Assembly: GCA_946885435.1 (NCBI GenBank)
Contig: CAMPGL010000020.1
Location: 1 to 20,733, forward strand
DNA length: 20,733 nt
Source: an uncultured Brevundimonas sp.
GTDB taxonomy: Bacteria; Pseudomonadota; Alphaproteobacteria; Caulobacterales; Caulobacteraceae
Direction of reading: 5' to 3'
Shown: positions 7,760 through 15,546 of the stretch, in pieces
How positions within the stretch are numbered: position 1 is the first letter of the stretch
Layout of the letters: the number at the start of each line of letters is the position of its first letter
Program-made: the position numbers and the translations under genes
Notes under the pieces: model-generated
Database searches by the model: none
What the model saw: only the letters and a program-made list of their open reading frames with translations
Told to the model about the DNA's origin: nothing

Positions 7760-8319
7760 ACGCCATCCCGGGCTCGGCGCCGGTCCTGTGGCGGGAATCC
7801 CCGCTGCTCTGGGCGCCGGTATCCTGGCTGGCGGCCCTGGCCTGGCCGCCGCTGATCCTGACCCTGTTTCTCTTCCCGACGCAGGGCCTGTGGGTCGGGC
7901 TCGACATGGACTGGCGGCTGCTCAGCCTCATTGTCGCCGCGGCGGCCACCCCGGCGGCGATCGAGCTGATCCGGCGCGAGCGCGCGGCCACGGGCAGGCC
8001 TTCGTCGCGGCTCGGGATCATCTGGCGCTTCACCCTCTACGGCGCCGTGCTGGCGGTGGCGCTGCAGCTGATCGCCACCCTGATCCTCCTGATCTACGGC
8101 TGGACACGAGCGTCGGGTGTCGCCCAGGGCCTCGGTGTGGCCGAGACGACCTTCCTGATCTACGGCGTGGGCCTGTTGCCCCTGACCGCGGCGGTCGGCG
8201 CCGCCTACGCGGCCTGGGCCGGGCTGATGGTGGCCGTCATCGCCTTCGCCCCGGCGCCTCCGCCGCTGAGAGCGCCGAGCCACATCCTGGGCCTCACCGA
8301 GGACGAGCCGGCGCCCTAG
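7756..8319 (+). CDS. Unrecognised membrane protein
   Basis: A 187-aa protein I cannot assign to a family. It has at least four hydrophobic stretches (about 22-40, 54-72, 91-115 and 131-165, the last long enough for two helices). The cytoplasmic side is suggested by the positively charged loop RRERAATGRPSSR (73-85), and the C-terminus is proline-rich and acidic. Its ATG overlaps the stop of the dehydrogenase gene, so it is translated from the same mRNA. Codon use matches its neighbours, with strong G/C at third positions, supporting a real gene. No catalytic motif is visible. Confidence 0.8.
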   Translation: MNAIPGSAPVLWRESPLLWAPVSWLAALAWPPLILTLFLFPTQGLWVGLDMDWRLLSLIVAAAATPAAIELIRRERAATGRPSSRLGIIWRFTLYGAVLAVALQLIATLILLIYGWTRASGVAQGLGVAETTFLIYGVGLLPLTAAVGAAYAAWAGLMVAVIAFAPAPPPLRAPSHILGLTEDEPAP

Positions 8320-8392
8320 GCCACGAAGGGGGTTGCGCGGCGCGGCCTTCGGCTCGACTGTGCGACCACGGTTCCGTCAGGGGGAGGCGATC

Positions 8393-9646
8393 ATGACCAG
8401 CACGACACCCGAAGACCCGGCCGCGGGCCCGGCGACGCCGCTCGCGCCGGTCAAGGCCGCCGACCGGATGTTCAGCCTGGATCTGGTGCGAGGCTTCGCG
8501 GTGCTGGGCATCCTGGCGGTCAACGCCATGACCTTCGCCCACCCCTATCAGGTGGTCTCGAACCCGGTGATGCAGCCCGGGGGCCTGGAAGGTGACGCCG
8601 TCCTCGGCTGGCAGGTCATGCACGTCTTCTTCCAGGACAAGATGCGCACATTGTTCTCGATGCTGTTCGGGGCCTCGATCTTCCTCATCGGCGGCGAGCG
8701 GTCGGACAATGCGCGGGGTCGCTTGCTCCGCAGCCGGCTGTTCTGGCTGGCGATTTTCGGTCTGCTGCACGGCCTCGCCTTCTGGTTCGGCGACATCCTG
8801 CTTCTCTACGCCTGGACGGGCCTGTTCGTGATGCTGGTCCGCTCGTGGAGCGCGCGCCGCCTGCTGATCGTGGGCGTGCTGCTCAATGTGCTGTTCTCGG
8901 CGATCTACGTCGGGATGATGATGTCCCTGCAGTTCGCCCCGCCGGAGGCGCTGGAGGGCGCGCAAGCGAGTTCAGGCTGGCTGTCCGACCCGGCCGCGAT
9001 CCAGGCGCTCTACGCCCGCATGCAGGGCGACGCCCTGCAGACCACCCTCAGCATCATGCAGACCTGGCTCGGCATCGGCCCGATGATGCTGATCTTCTTC
9101 ATGCCGGCCACCGCCGCCCTGATGCTGATCGGCATGGGCCTGTTCAAGGCTGGCTATTTCGCGGGCCGGTCGGCGACCTGGATCTATCTGCTCTTCGCCG
9201 CCCTCGGCGCCGGCGCGCTGTATCTGATCTGGCAGGAGAGCCAGGCGATCATCGCCGGCGACTTCAGCTTCATCGACATGATGACCAAGCCGGCCAACAG
9301 CTTCCTGGCCCCTCTGGTCTCGCTGGGCTACGCCGCTGTCTTGATCCTGCTGGCGCGCTTCGGTGCCCAGCTGATCCTGCGCCCGCTGGCGGCGGCCGGG
9401 CAGATGGCCTTCACCAACTACCTGTCCCAGACGCTGATCATGACGACCCTGTTCTACGGCGGGCGGGGTCTGGGCTGGTACGGCGAATACGGCTGGCCCG
9501 AGATGTGGACCATCATCGGCGCGGTCTGGCTGGTGCAGCTGATCTGGTCGCCGCTCTGGCTCTCGAAGTTCTCGATGGGACCGCTGGAATGGCTGTGGCG
9601 GTGCCTGACCTACCGCCGCTGGGTGCCGATCTCGAAGGCCGCCTGA
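8393..9646 (+). CDS. DUF418 (YeiB-like) membrane protein
   Basis: A 417-aa inner-membrane protein. The N-terminal signature SLDLVRGFAVLGILAVNAMTF (28-48), the middle GDILLLYAWTGL (133-144) and the C-terminal DUF418 block with AAAGQMAFTNYLSQTL (333-348) are typical of the family, which is distantly related to membrane acyltransferases. No DUF418 function is firmly established. There are about ten membrane segments. The ATG at 8393 is chosen because GGGGAGG (8380-8386) stands six bases upstream. It follows the unknown membrane gene after a 73-base gap with no obvious terminator. The stop codon lies inside a 15-bp tandem duplication (9642-9671). Confidence 0.9.
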   Translation: MTSTTPEDPAAGPATPLAPVKAADRMFSLDLVRGFAVLGILAVNAMTFAHPYQVVSNPVMQPGGLEGDAVLGWQVMHVFFQDKMRTLFSMLFGASIFLIGGERSDNARGRLLRSRLFWLAIFGLLHGLAFWFGDILLLYAWTGLFVMLVRSWSARRLLIVGVLLNVLFSAIYVGMMMSLQFAPPEALEGAQASSGWLSDPAAIQALYARMQGDALQTTLSIMQTWLGIGPMMLIFFMPATAALMLIGMGLFKAGYFAGRSATWIYLLFAALGAGALYLIWQESQAIIAGDFSFIDMMTKPANSFLAPLVSLGYAAVLILLARFGAQLILRPLAAAGQMAFTNYLSQTLIMTTLFYGGRGLGWYGEYGWPEMWTIIGAVWLVQLIWSPLWLSKFSMGPLEWLWRCLTYRRWVPISKAA

Positions 9647-9671
9647 TTGCACGGGCCCTGATTGCACGGAC
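9642..9671. repeat. Tandem 15-bp duplication across the DUF418 stop
   Basis: CCTGATTGCACGG occurs at 9642-9654 and again at 9657-9669, a 15-base period with 13 identical bases. The first copy contains the TGA stop of the DUF418 gene. It looks like a recent small duplication (replication slippage) in the spacer before hisS. Confidence 0.75.
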
Positions 9672-9675
9672 CTTG

Positions 9676-9694
9676 GGGGCGCGGTAAGCGCCCC
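9676..9694 (+). promoter_or_regulatory. Hairpin directly upstream of hisS
   Basis: GGGGCGC (9676-9682) and GCGCCCC (9688-9694) form a perfect 7-bp stem with loop GGTAA, ending three bases before the hisS ATG. It occupies the place where a ribosome-binding site would be, and no ordinary Shine-Dalgarno is visible. It may limit translation initiation or end the upstream transcript (no T-run follows). The structure is seen; the role is inferred. Confidence 0.45.
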
Positions 9695-9697
9695 GTC

Positions 9698-11158
9698 ATG
9701 GCCGACAATGACAGCTTCCGCCCCGAGGCCCGCAAGGCCCGGGGCCTGACCGACCGCCGCGGGCGCGACCTCATCGCCGAGCGCCGCATCGTCTCGGCCG
9801 TGTCCGAGATCTACGAGCGCTGGGGCTTCGAGCCGCTCGACACCCCGGCCATCGAGCACGCCGACGCGCTCGGCAAGTTCCTGCCCGACGCAGACCGGCC
9901 GAACGAGGGCGTCTTCGCCTTCCAGGACGACGACGAGCAGTGGCTGGCGCTGCGCTATGACCTGACGGCGCCGCTGGCCCGGTTCGCGGCCGAGCACTGG
10001 CAGACCTTGGCCAAGCCCTATCGCCGCTACGCCTTCGGCCCGGTCTGGCGCAACGAGAAGCCGGGGCCCGGCCGCTTCCGCGAGTTCATCCAGTGCGACG
10101 CCGACACCGTCGGCTCGGACCGGCCCGAGGCCGACGCCGAGATCGTGGCCATGGCCGTCGAGGGCCTGGCGGCGGCGGGCGTGCCCGAGGGCGGCGCGGT
10201 GTTGAAGATCAACACCCGCAAGCTGCTGAACGGCCTGCTCGACCGGCTGGGCGTGGCGGCGGGCGGCCAGACCCTGGCGGTGCTGCGCGCCATCGACAAG
10301 CTGGACCGGCTGGGCGATGCGGGCGTGCGCGACCTGCTCGGCAAGGGCCGGCTGGACGAGTCGGGCGCCTTCACCAAGGGCGCCGAACTGACCGGCGAGC
10401 AGATCGGCCCGGTCATGGCCTTCCTGACCGCGGGCGCCCAGGGTCGGTCGGCCACGCTGAACGCCCTGTCCGACGTCGTCGGCGGCTCGGTGGAGGGCGA
10501 CGCGGGCCTGGAGGAGCTGTCGCGCATCGATGCGGCGCTGAAGGGCCTCAGCGTCGGCGAGGACCGGGCGACCTTCGATCCCTCGGTCGTGCGCGGACTG
10601 GAGTACTACACCGGCGCCGTCTTCGAGGCCGAACTGGTGCTCAAGGGCCCGGTCCAATCGCTGAAGCTGGGCTCGGTGGGCGGCGGCGGCCGCTATGACG
10701 ACCTGGTGGCGCGGTTCACCGGTGAGCGGGCGCCAGCGACGGGCTTCTCCTTCGGGGTCAGCCGGCTGGCCTATGCGCTGCAGTCGATGCGCGAGGCAGA
10801 GGCCGGCCCGCGCGGGCCGGTGGTCATCGTCGCCTTCGACGACGCCGCCATGGCCGACTATTTCGCCGTCGCCTCGGAGCTGCGCCGGGCCGGGATCGCC
10901 GCCGAGGTCTATCTCGGACGCTCGGGCCTGAAGGCCCAGATGAAGTACGCCGACCGCCGCATGAGCCCGGCCGCCATCCTTATCGGCGGCGACGAGCTGG
11001 CCGCCGGGACGGTGACGATCAAGGACCTGGACCTCGGCCGCATGCTGGCCGCCGGGGCCGACGTGGAGACCTGGCGGAGCGAACGGCCCGGCCAATTCAC
11101 CGTGCCTCGGGTCGAGATGGTCGAGGCGGTGCGCCGGATCGTGGACGGCAAGAGCTGA
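9698..11158 (+). CDS. hisS: Histidyl-tRNA synthetase (alphaproteobacterial type)
   Basis: A 486-aa class II synthetase charging tRNA-His. Motif 2 is YRRYAFGPVWRNEKP (108-122). The histidine-specific blocks are RGLEYYTGAVFE (299-310) and the glycine-rich GSVGGGGRYDDLV (325-337), and the C-terminal anticodon-binding domain spans about 375-486. HisZ, the HisG partner, is excluded by these intact catalytic blocks and the full-length anticodon domain. The motif 2 loop (NEKPGPGRFREF) departs from the usual bacterial form. That fits the alphaproteobacterial HisRS clade known to act on tRNA-His lacking G-1. The ATG at 9698 gives an N-terminus typical of this clade; an upstream in-frame TTG (9662) lies in the tandem duplication and is unlikely. 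An RNA-like structured region follows the gene. Confidence 0.93.
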   Translation: MADNDSFRPEARKARGLTDRRGRDLIAERRIVSAVSEIYERWGFEPLDTPAIEHADALGKFLPDADRPNEGVFAFQDDDEQWLALRYDLTAPLARFAAEHWQTLAKPYRRYAFGPVWRNEKPGPGRFREFIQCDADTVGSDRPEADAEIVAMAVEGLAAAGVPEGGAVLKINTRKLLNGLLDRLGVAAGGQTLAVLRAIDKLDRLGDAGVRDLLGKGRLDESGAFTKGAELTGEQIGPVMAFLTAGAQGRSATLNALSDVVGGSVEGDAGLEELSRIDAALKGLSVGEDRATFDPSVVRGLEYYTGAVFEAELVLKGPVQSLKLGSVGGGGRYDDLVARFTGERAPATGFSFGVSRLAYALQSMREAEAGPRGPVVIVAFDDAAMADYFAVASELRRAGIAAEVYLGRSGLKAQMKYADRRMSPAAILIGGDELAAGTVTIKDLDLGRMLAAGADVETWRSERPGQFTVPRVEMVEAVRRIVDGKS

Positions 11159-11236
11159 GGTCTCGCGTCCCGCGTACCTGAACGCCGATCACGTTGAGTT
11201 CTCGGCCTTTCGGGCCGCATGCCCCGTTGACAGGGC

Positions 11237-11373
11237 GAGGGAAGCGGAGTTTTCCTTGGGTCAGCGAGACGGGCTTAACCGCCTGTTTCCGGCGTTTCGG
11301 GGAGGAAACGCCCGCTCCTGATGAAGAGCAGAGCCCGTCGCGATTTATCCCCCGCGGCGGGCTTCTCTTTTTT
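11237..11373 (+). ncRNA. Candidate structured RNA or hisS 3' UTR element
   Basis: This non-coding stretch folds by eye into a long bulged rod. The closing helix is GAGGGAAGC (11237-11245) with GCTTCTCTT (11361-11369), nine pairs with two G-U. A large internal bubble follows. The middle helix is GACGGGCT (11268-11275) with AGCCCGTC (11332-11339), and the apical 8-bp hairpin is GGCGTTTC/GAAACGCC (11291-11298/11305-11312) with loop GGGGAG. A small side hairpin GCTC/GAGC (11314-11317/11326-11329) sits on the 3' arm. It ends in a six-T run (11368-11373). The rod-bubble-rod shape recalls 6S RNA, but I do not recognise the sequence as such. No convincing promoter is visible, so it may be processed from the hisS transcript. 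Confidence 0.45.
11358..11373 (+). terminator. T-run terminating the hisS-side transcript
   Basis: A GC-rich 3' arm (CGGGCT at 11358-11363) is followed by TCTCTTTTTT, with six T at 11368-11373. CGGGCT can pair with AGCCCG at 11332-11337. The GCTTCTC arm can alternatively pair with 11237-11245. Either pairing puts a stem before the T-run on the plus strand. Confidence 0.55.
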
Positions 11374-11388
11374 CTCCGACGACAAACG

Positions 11389-11418
11389 AAAAAGGCCGGA
11401 GCCTGGGCTCCGGCCTTT
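11389..11418 (-). terminator. Intrinsic terminator of the M13 peptidase gene
   Basis: AAAGGCCGGAG (11391-11401) and CTCCGGCCTTT (11408-11418) form a perfect 11-bp stem with a 6-base loop. Read on the minus strand, the stem is followed by TTTTTCGTTT, a good intrinsic terminator about 20 bases after the peptidase stop. On the plus strand only a short T-run follows, so it may also act as a weaker back-up for transcription from hisS. Confidence 0.85.
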
Positions 11419-11439
11419 CGCATTGTAGAGACCTGCCGC

Positions 11440-13572
11440 CTACCAGAGGCGGACGCGATCCTCCGGCGCCAGGTAGTAGCGGTGCTCCGGCGTCACGCCG
11501 AACGCCTCGTACCAGGCGTCGATGTTGCGCACCGGGCCGATGACGCGGAACTGCGGCGGGCTGTGGGGGTCCGTGGCCACCATCTGCTGCATGGCGGCTT
11601 CCCGATACTTGCCGCGCCACACCTGGGCCCAGCCGTAGAACACCCGCTGGTCGCCGGTCGTGCCGTCGAGCACCGGGGCCTCCGCGCCGTCGAGCGACAG
11701 GCGGTAGGCCTCGAGCGCGAGCGTCACGCCGGCGAGGTCGCCGATGTTCTCGCCCATGGTCAGGCCGCCTTGCACGTTGAAGCCCGGCAGCGGCTCATAC
11801 TGGTCGTACTGGGCGCCCAGGATCGCGGTCTGGGCCTCAAAGGCGGCCTCGTCCTCGGTCGTCCACCACTCGCGCAGCATGCCGGTGCCGTCGGACTTGC
11901 GGCCCTGGTCGTCGAAGCCGTGGCCGATCTCGTGGCCGATCACGCCGCCGATACCTCCGTAGTTCACGGCCGGGTCAGCGTCCGGATCGAAGAAGGGCGG
12001 CTGCAGGATGGCGGCCGGGAAGACGATCTCGTTCTTGGTCGAGGAGTAGTAGGCGTTCACCGTCTGGGGGGTCATGCCCCACTCGTCCTCGTCGACCGGC
12101 CCGCCGAGACGGTTCAGCCGGTAGGCCCATTCGAAGGCGCGCGAGCGGGCGACGTTGCCGAACAGGTCGTCGGCGCGGACCTCCAGCCCCGAATAGTCGC
12201 GCCACTCGTCGGGATAGCCGATCTTGACGTTGAACAGCTCAAGCTTTTCGAGCGCCTCCTGGCGGGTAGCCGGGCTCATCCACTCCAGGGTCTGGATGCG
12301 AGCGGCCATGGCGCGGCGCAGGTTCTCGACCAGCTCCTCCATCTGGGCGCGGCTCTCCGGCGGGAACCAGCGGGCGACATAGGCGCGGCCGAGCGGCTCG
12401 CCCATCACGCCCTCGGCGAAGGAGACGCCGCGGCGTTCGCGGGTGCGCTGTTCCGGCTGGCCGCCGAGCTCGCGCAGACGGAAGGCGTAGTTCGCGTCCG
12501 AGAAGCGCTGCGACAGGTACGGGGCGGCCTGATCCGTGACGTGGAAGGCCTGCCAGGCGCGCAGGGTCTCGATGGGCGTCTCTGCGAAGGCTGCAGCCAT
12601 CGGCCCGAAAGCCGTGTTCTGCGACACGATGAACCGATCGTGGTCGCCGTAGCCGGCCGCGCCAAGGAAGGCGCGCCATTCGAACCCGGGGGCCGCGGCC
12701 TCCAGCTCGGCCACGCTCATCGGATTGTAGGTGCGGTCGCGGTTGCGGCTCTCGGTCTGGGTCCAGTGCGCCTGGGCAAGCCGGGTCTCGAAGGCGACGA
12801 TGGCGTCGGCCGAGGCGGCGGGATCGTCCCAGCGCGCCATGGTCAGCATCTGCTCGACATAGGCGCGATAGGCCGCAAGCTTCGGTGCGAACCGCTCTTC
12901 CAGATAGTAGTCGCGGTTGGGCAGGCCCAGGCCGGACTGGCTGAGATAGGCCTCGTAGACCTCCGGATTGCGCGCGTCGTCATTGACGAAGGTGCCGAAC
13001 AGGGTGCGTCCGAAACCGCCCGTGGCGCGGCCCATGAAGGCGGCGATGTCGGCGCGATCGTCGGCGGCGCGAAGCTGTTCGAACAGAGGCTGGATCGGCT
13101 GGGCGTCGAGCTGGTCGACACGGGCCTGGTCCATGAAGCTGCGATACAGGGCCGCCACCTTGGCTTCGTCCGAGGCGGGGTCGAGCCCTTCAGCCGCGGC
13201 GAACTCCTCGACCAGGGCGCGCATGCGGTTGTCCGACAGTTCGCGCAGCATGTCGAAGGCGCCGTAGCGGGTGCGGTCGGCGGGGATCTCAAGGGCGTCC
13301 ATGAAGGCGCCGTTGGCGAAGCGGAAGAAGTCGTCGCCCGGATGCACCGAGGCGTCGCGGCCCGCCAGGTCGAAGCCCCAGGTCCCGAAGCTCGGCGCCT
13401 CGACGCCTTCGATGCGGCCGACGGACGGCCCTTGGGCCGCGGCTTCAAGCCCGAACAGGGAGACCATGTCGCAGGTCTCGTCCAGGCAGACGTGGTCGTT
13501 GTGTTGGGCCGATGCGGCGCCGGCCCAAGCGAGCGTCAGGGCGCTGGCGGCCAGCAGGATGGATTTCTTCAT
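11440..13572 (-). CDS. Secreted M13 family zinc metallopeptidase
   Basis: A 710-aa neprilysin/PepO-type endopeptidase. A signal peptide covers about residues 1-22 (MKKSILLAASALTLAWAG, cleavage after ASA), so it acts in the periplasm or outside. The zinc site is HEIGH (547-551) with the third ligand E608 in ENIGDLAG (607-614) and its partner D612. Substrate-binding NAYYSS (506-511) and RVIGP (676-680) are present, and the protein ends VRLW as expected for M13. The N-terminal M13 domain fills about 70-450. The ATG at 13572 has GAGG at a good distance upstream. It diverges from the Kef antiporter gene across a 156-bp gap. M13 enzymes usually cleave oligopeptides; the natural substrate is not evident. 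Confidence 0.95.
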   Translation of the reverse strand: MKKSILLAASALTLAWAGAASAQHNDHVCLDETCDMVSLFGLEAAAQGPSVGRIEGVEAPSFGTWGFDLAGRDASVHPGDDFFRFANGAFMDALEIPADRTRYGAFDMLRELSDNRMRALVEEFAAAEGLDPASDEAKVAALYRSFMDQARVDQLDAQPIQPLFEQLRAADDRADIAAFMGRATGGFGRTLFGTFVNDDARNPEVYEAYLSQSGLGLPNRDYYLEERFAPKLAAYRAYVEQMLTMARWDDPAASADAIVAFETRLAQAHWTQTESRNRDRTYNPMSVAELEAAAPGFEWRAFLGAAGYGDHDRFIVSQNTAFGPMAAAFAETPIETLRAWQAFHVTDQAAPYLSQRFSDANYAFRLRELGGQPEQRTRERRGVSFAEGVMGEPLGRAYVARWFPPESRAQMEELVENLRRAMAARIQTLEWMSPATRQEALEKLELFNVKIGYPDEWRDYSGLEVRADDLFGNVARSRAFEWAYRLNRLGGPVDEDEWGMTPQTVNAYYSSTKNEIVFPAAILQPPFFDPDADPAVNYGGIGGVIGHEIGHGFDDQGRKSDGTGMLREWWTTEDEAAFEAQTAILGAQYDQYEPLPGFNVQGGLTMGENIGDLAGVTLALEAYRLSLDGAEAPVLDGTTGDQRVFYGWAQVWRGKYREAAMQQMVATDPHSPPQFRVIGPVRNIDAWYEAFGVTPEHRYYLAPEDRVRLW

Positions 13573-13728
13573 GGGATGTCCTCGTAGGTTTCGCGCGACC
13601 TCTTGCGCGGCGCTCCTCCGGCGTCTCCGGCACCATAGGGGGCGCTACCCGGACTCCGACCTTAAAAAAATTTCATGCGGGGTTCAGGGGCGCGCCACGC
13701 GACCCCACGGTCGTGCTTAACTAGGCCC
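13573..13728. promoter_or_regulatory. Divergent intergenic region, M13 peptidase / Kef
   Basis: This 156-bp gap separates two divergent genes and must contain both promoters. The only AT-rich element is seven A followed by TTT at 13664-13673. A hairpin-forming stretch (CGACC at 13700-13704 and GGTCG at 13709-13713) and the palindrome GGCGCGCC (13689-13696) lie between it and the kef ATG. I cannot place the -35/-10 boxes with confidence. Confidence 0.4.
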
Positions 13729-15546
13729 ATGACGCACGGACCGGCGCCGACCGAATACAAGGACCTGATCGTCTTCCTGGCCGCGGCGGGCGTGCTGGTG
13801 CCGATCTTCAGCCGCCTGAAGATCAGCCCGGTCCTCGCCTTCCTGGCCGCCGGCGTCCTGCTCGGCCCCAGCGGCCTGGGCCGGTTCGCCGAACAGGCCG
13901 AGTGGATCTCCTACGTCACCATCACCGACCGCGAGCAGATCAGCGTGCTGGCGGAATGGGGGGTGGTCTTCCTGATGTTCATGATCGGGCTGGAGCTGTC
14001 GTGGGAGCGGCTGCGGTCCATGCGGCGGCTCGTGTTCGGACTGGGCGTCGCGCAGATTCTCGGCTGCGGCCTCGTGCTCATGGCCGTCTTTTCGATCATG
14101 GGGCAGGACCTGGCCGCCGCGGCCGTTCTGGGCCTGGCCCTGGCCCTGTCCTCGACGGCGGTGGTGATGCCGGTGATGGCCGAACGCGGGCGCCTCAGGA
14201 CGCCGTCGGGGCGGGCCACCTTCTCGATCCTGCTCGCCCAGGACCTGGCGGTCGCGCCGATCCTGGTCATGGTCTCGGTCCTCGCGGCCGGCGCGGCTTC
14301 GGGCGAGGAAGGCCTCAGTCCCGAGACGATCCGCATCGGTCTGCTCAGCCTCGTGCCCGCCGTTATCGGCCTGGGCCTGATCCTCCTGCTCGGACGGCTG
14401 GCGCTGCGACCGATGTTCCGGTCGGTGGCCAAGACGCGCAACACCGAGATGTTCCTGGCCGCCTGTCTGTTCGTGGTCCTCGGGGCCGGGGTGACCGCCC
14501 AGGTCACGGGCCTGTCCATGGCGCTCGGCGCGCTCGTTGCGGGCCTGCTGCTGGCCGAGACCGAATTCCGGCGCGAGGTCGAGGTGGTCATCGAGCCTTT
14601 CAAGGGCCTGTTGCTCGGCTTCTTCTTCATCTCGGTCGGCGTGGGGCTGGACCTCCAGACCGTGGCCGAACACTCCCTGACGGTGGCGGGCCTGGCGCTC
14701 GGCCTGATCGCGCTCAAGGCCGCGGCCATCTTCGCCATCGCCAAGGCCTTTCGACTGCAGACATCGGCGGCCGTGGAGACCGCCCTCGTCCTCGGCCCGG
14801 GCGGTGAGTTCGCCTTCATCATCATCAACGAGGCGATGGGCTCGGGCCTGGTGCCCGCGGCCTTCTCCCAGGGTGTCCTGCTGGCCGCGACGGTGAGCAT
14901 CTTCCTCATTCCGCTCCTGGCCGCGCTGGCGCCCCGGCTGAACCGGCGAATGCGCCCCGAAACGGTGATGCAGGCCGCACCCGACCTTTCGGACGACGAG
15001 CCGTTCGCACGCGCGGTCATCGTCGGCTACGGCCGGGTCGGGCGGCTGGTCGGATCGCTGCTCAGGGAGCACGGCGTCGCCTTCACCGCGGTGGACTCCG
15101 ATCCGATGCTGGTGGCCCAGGCGCGCCGCGACGGGGAGGCCATCTGGTACGGGGATGCGGCCAAGCCGGACATGCTCCGCCACCTGGGGGTGGACCAGGC
15201 CGAGGCGCTGATCGTCACCATGGACGCGCCGGGCAAGGTCGACGAAGTCGTGGCGGCCGCCCGGGCCCTTCGCGAGGACATGGTCCTCATCGCGCGCGCC
15301 CGCGACGAGCGGCATGCGGCCCGCCTCTACAAACTCGGGGTCACCGACGCGGTGCCCGAGACGACCGAAGCCAGCCTGCAGCTGGCCGAGAACACCCTGG
15401 TCGACCTCGGCGTGCCAATGGGGCTGGTGCTGGCCTCGATCCACGAGAAGCGCGACGAGTTCCGCCGGGCCTTCCAGGAGGCGTCGCCCGAAGGCAGGAC
15501 TCGCCCGCCCCGGGCGCTGCGCAGCCGGACGCCGCAGAAGGCCTAG
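13729..15546 (+). CDS. Kef-type K+/H+ antiporter with RCK domain
   Basis: A 605-aa protein of the CPA2 monovalent cation:proton antiporter family. Residues about 10-405 form around 12 membrane helices, with the ion-site motif AQDLAVAP (170-177) and the KefB/C-type segment GPGGEFAFIII (356-366). A cytoplasmic TrkA-N/RCK domain follows (about 427-545) with nucleotide-binding GYGRVG (433-438) and an acidic D-S-D end of the second strand. It probably expels K+ in exchange for H+ under nucleotide or stress control; whether glutathione controls it cannot be told here. The ATG at 13729 is the first start that keeps the normal N-terminus; only a weak AGG precedes it. The stop overlaps the convergent PH-domain gene's stop. 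Whether it is KefB, KefC or YbaL-like is unresolved. Confidence 0.9.
   Translation: MTHGPAPTEYKDLIVFLAAAGVLVPIFSRLKISPVLAFLAAGVLLGPSGLGRFAEQAEWISYVTITDREQISVLAEWGVVFLMFMIGLELSWERLRSMRRLVFGLGVAQILGCGLVLMAVFSIMGQDLAAAAVLGLALALSSTAVVMPVMAERGRLRTPSGRATFSILLAQDLAVAPILVMVSVLAAGAASGEEGLSPETIRIGLLSLVPAVIGLGLILLLGRLALRPMFRSVAKTRNTEMFLAACLFVVLGAGVTAQVTGLSMALGALVAGLLLAETEFRREVEVVIEPFKGLLLGFFFISVGVGLDLQTVAEHSLTVAGLALGLIALKAAAIFAIAKAFRLQTSAAVETALVLGPGGEFAFIIINEAMGSGLVPAAFSQGVLLAATVSIFLIPLLAALAPRLNRRMRPETVMQAAPDLSDDEPFARAVIVGYGRVGRLVGSLLREHGVAFTAVDSDPMLVAQARRDGEAIWYGDAAKPDMLRHLGVDQAEALIVTMDAPGKVDEVVAAARALREDMVLIARARDERHAARLYKLGVTDAVPETTEASLQLAENTLVDLGVPMGLVLASIHEKRDEFRRAFQEASPEGRTRPPRALRSRTPQKA

Noticed and set aside
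9662..9697. TTG start at 9662 for hisS
   Set aside because: It lies in the duplicated spacer and adds 12 residues through a hairpin-forming stretch unlike the family N-terminus; ATG 9698 fits better.
8972..11095. 707-codon minus-strand frame opposite DUF418 and hisS
   Set aside because: GC-rich DNA keeps antisense frames open; the product is low-complexity and overlaps two recognisable genes on the plus strand.
11203..11235. TTGACA at 11227-11232 as promoter of the RNA candidate, and the small CGGCC/GGCCG hairpin at about 11203-11217
   Set aside because: No acceptable -10 box follows at 16-18 bases, and the start would fall inside the proposed closing helix; the small hairpin has no T-run.
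11194..13587. 797-codon plus-strand frame opposite the M13 peptidase gene
   Set aside because: Antisense shadow of a gene with intact signal peptide and HEIGH zinc site.
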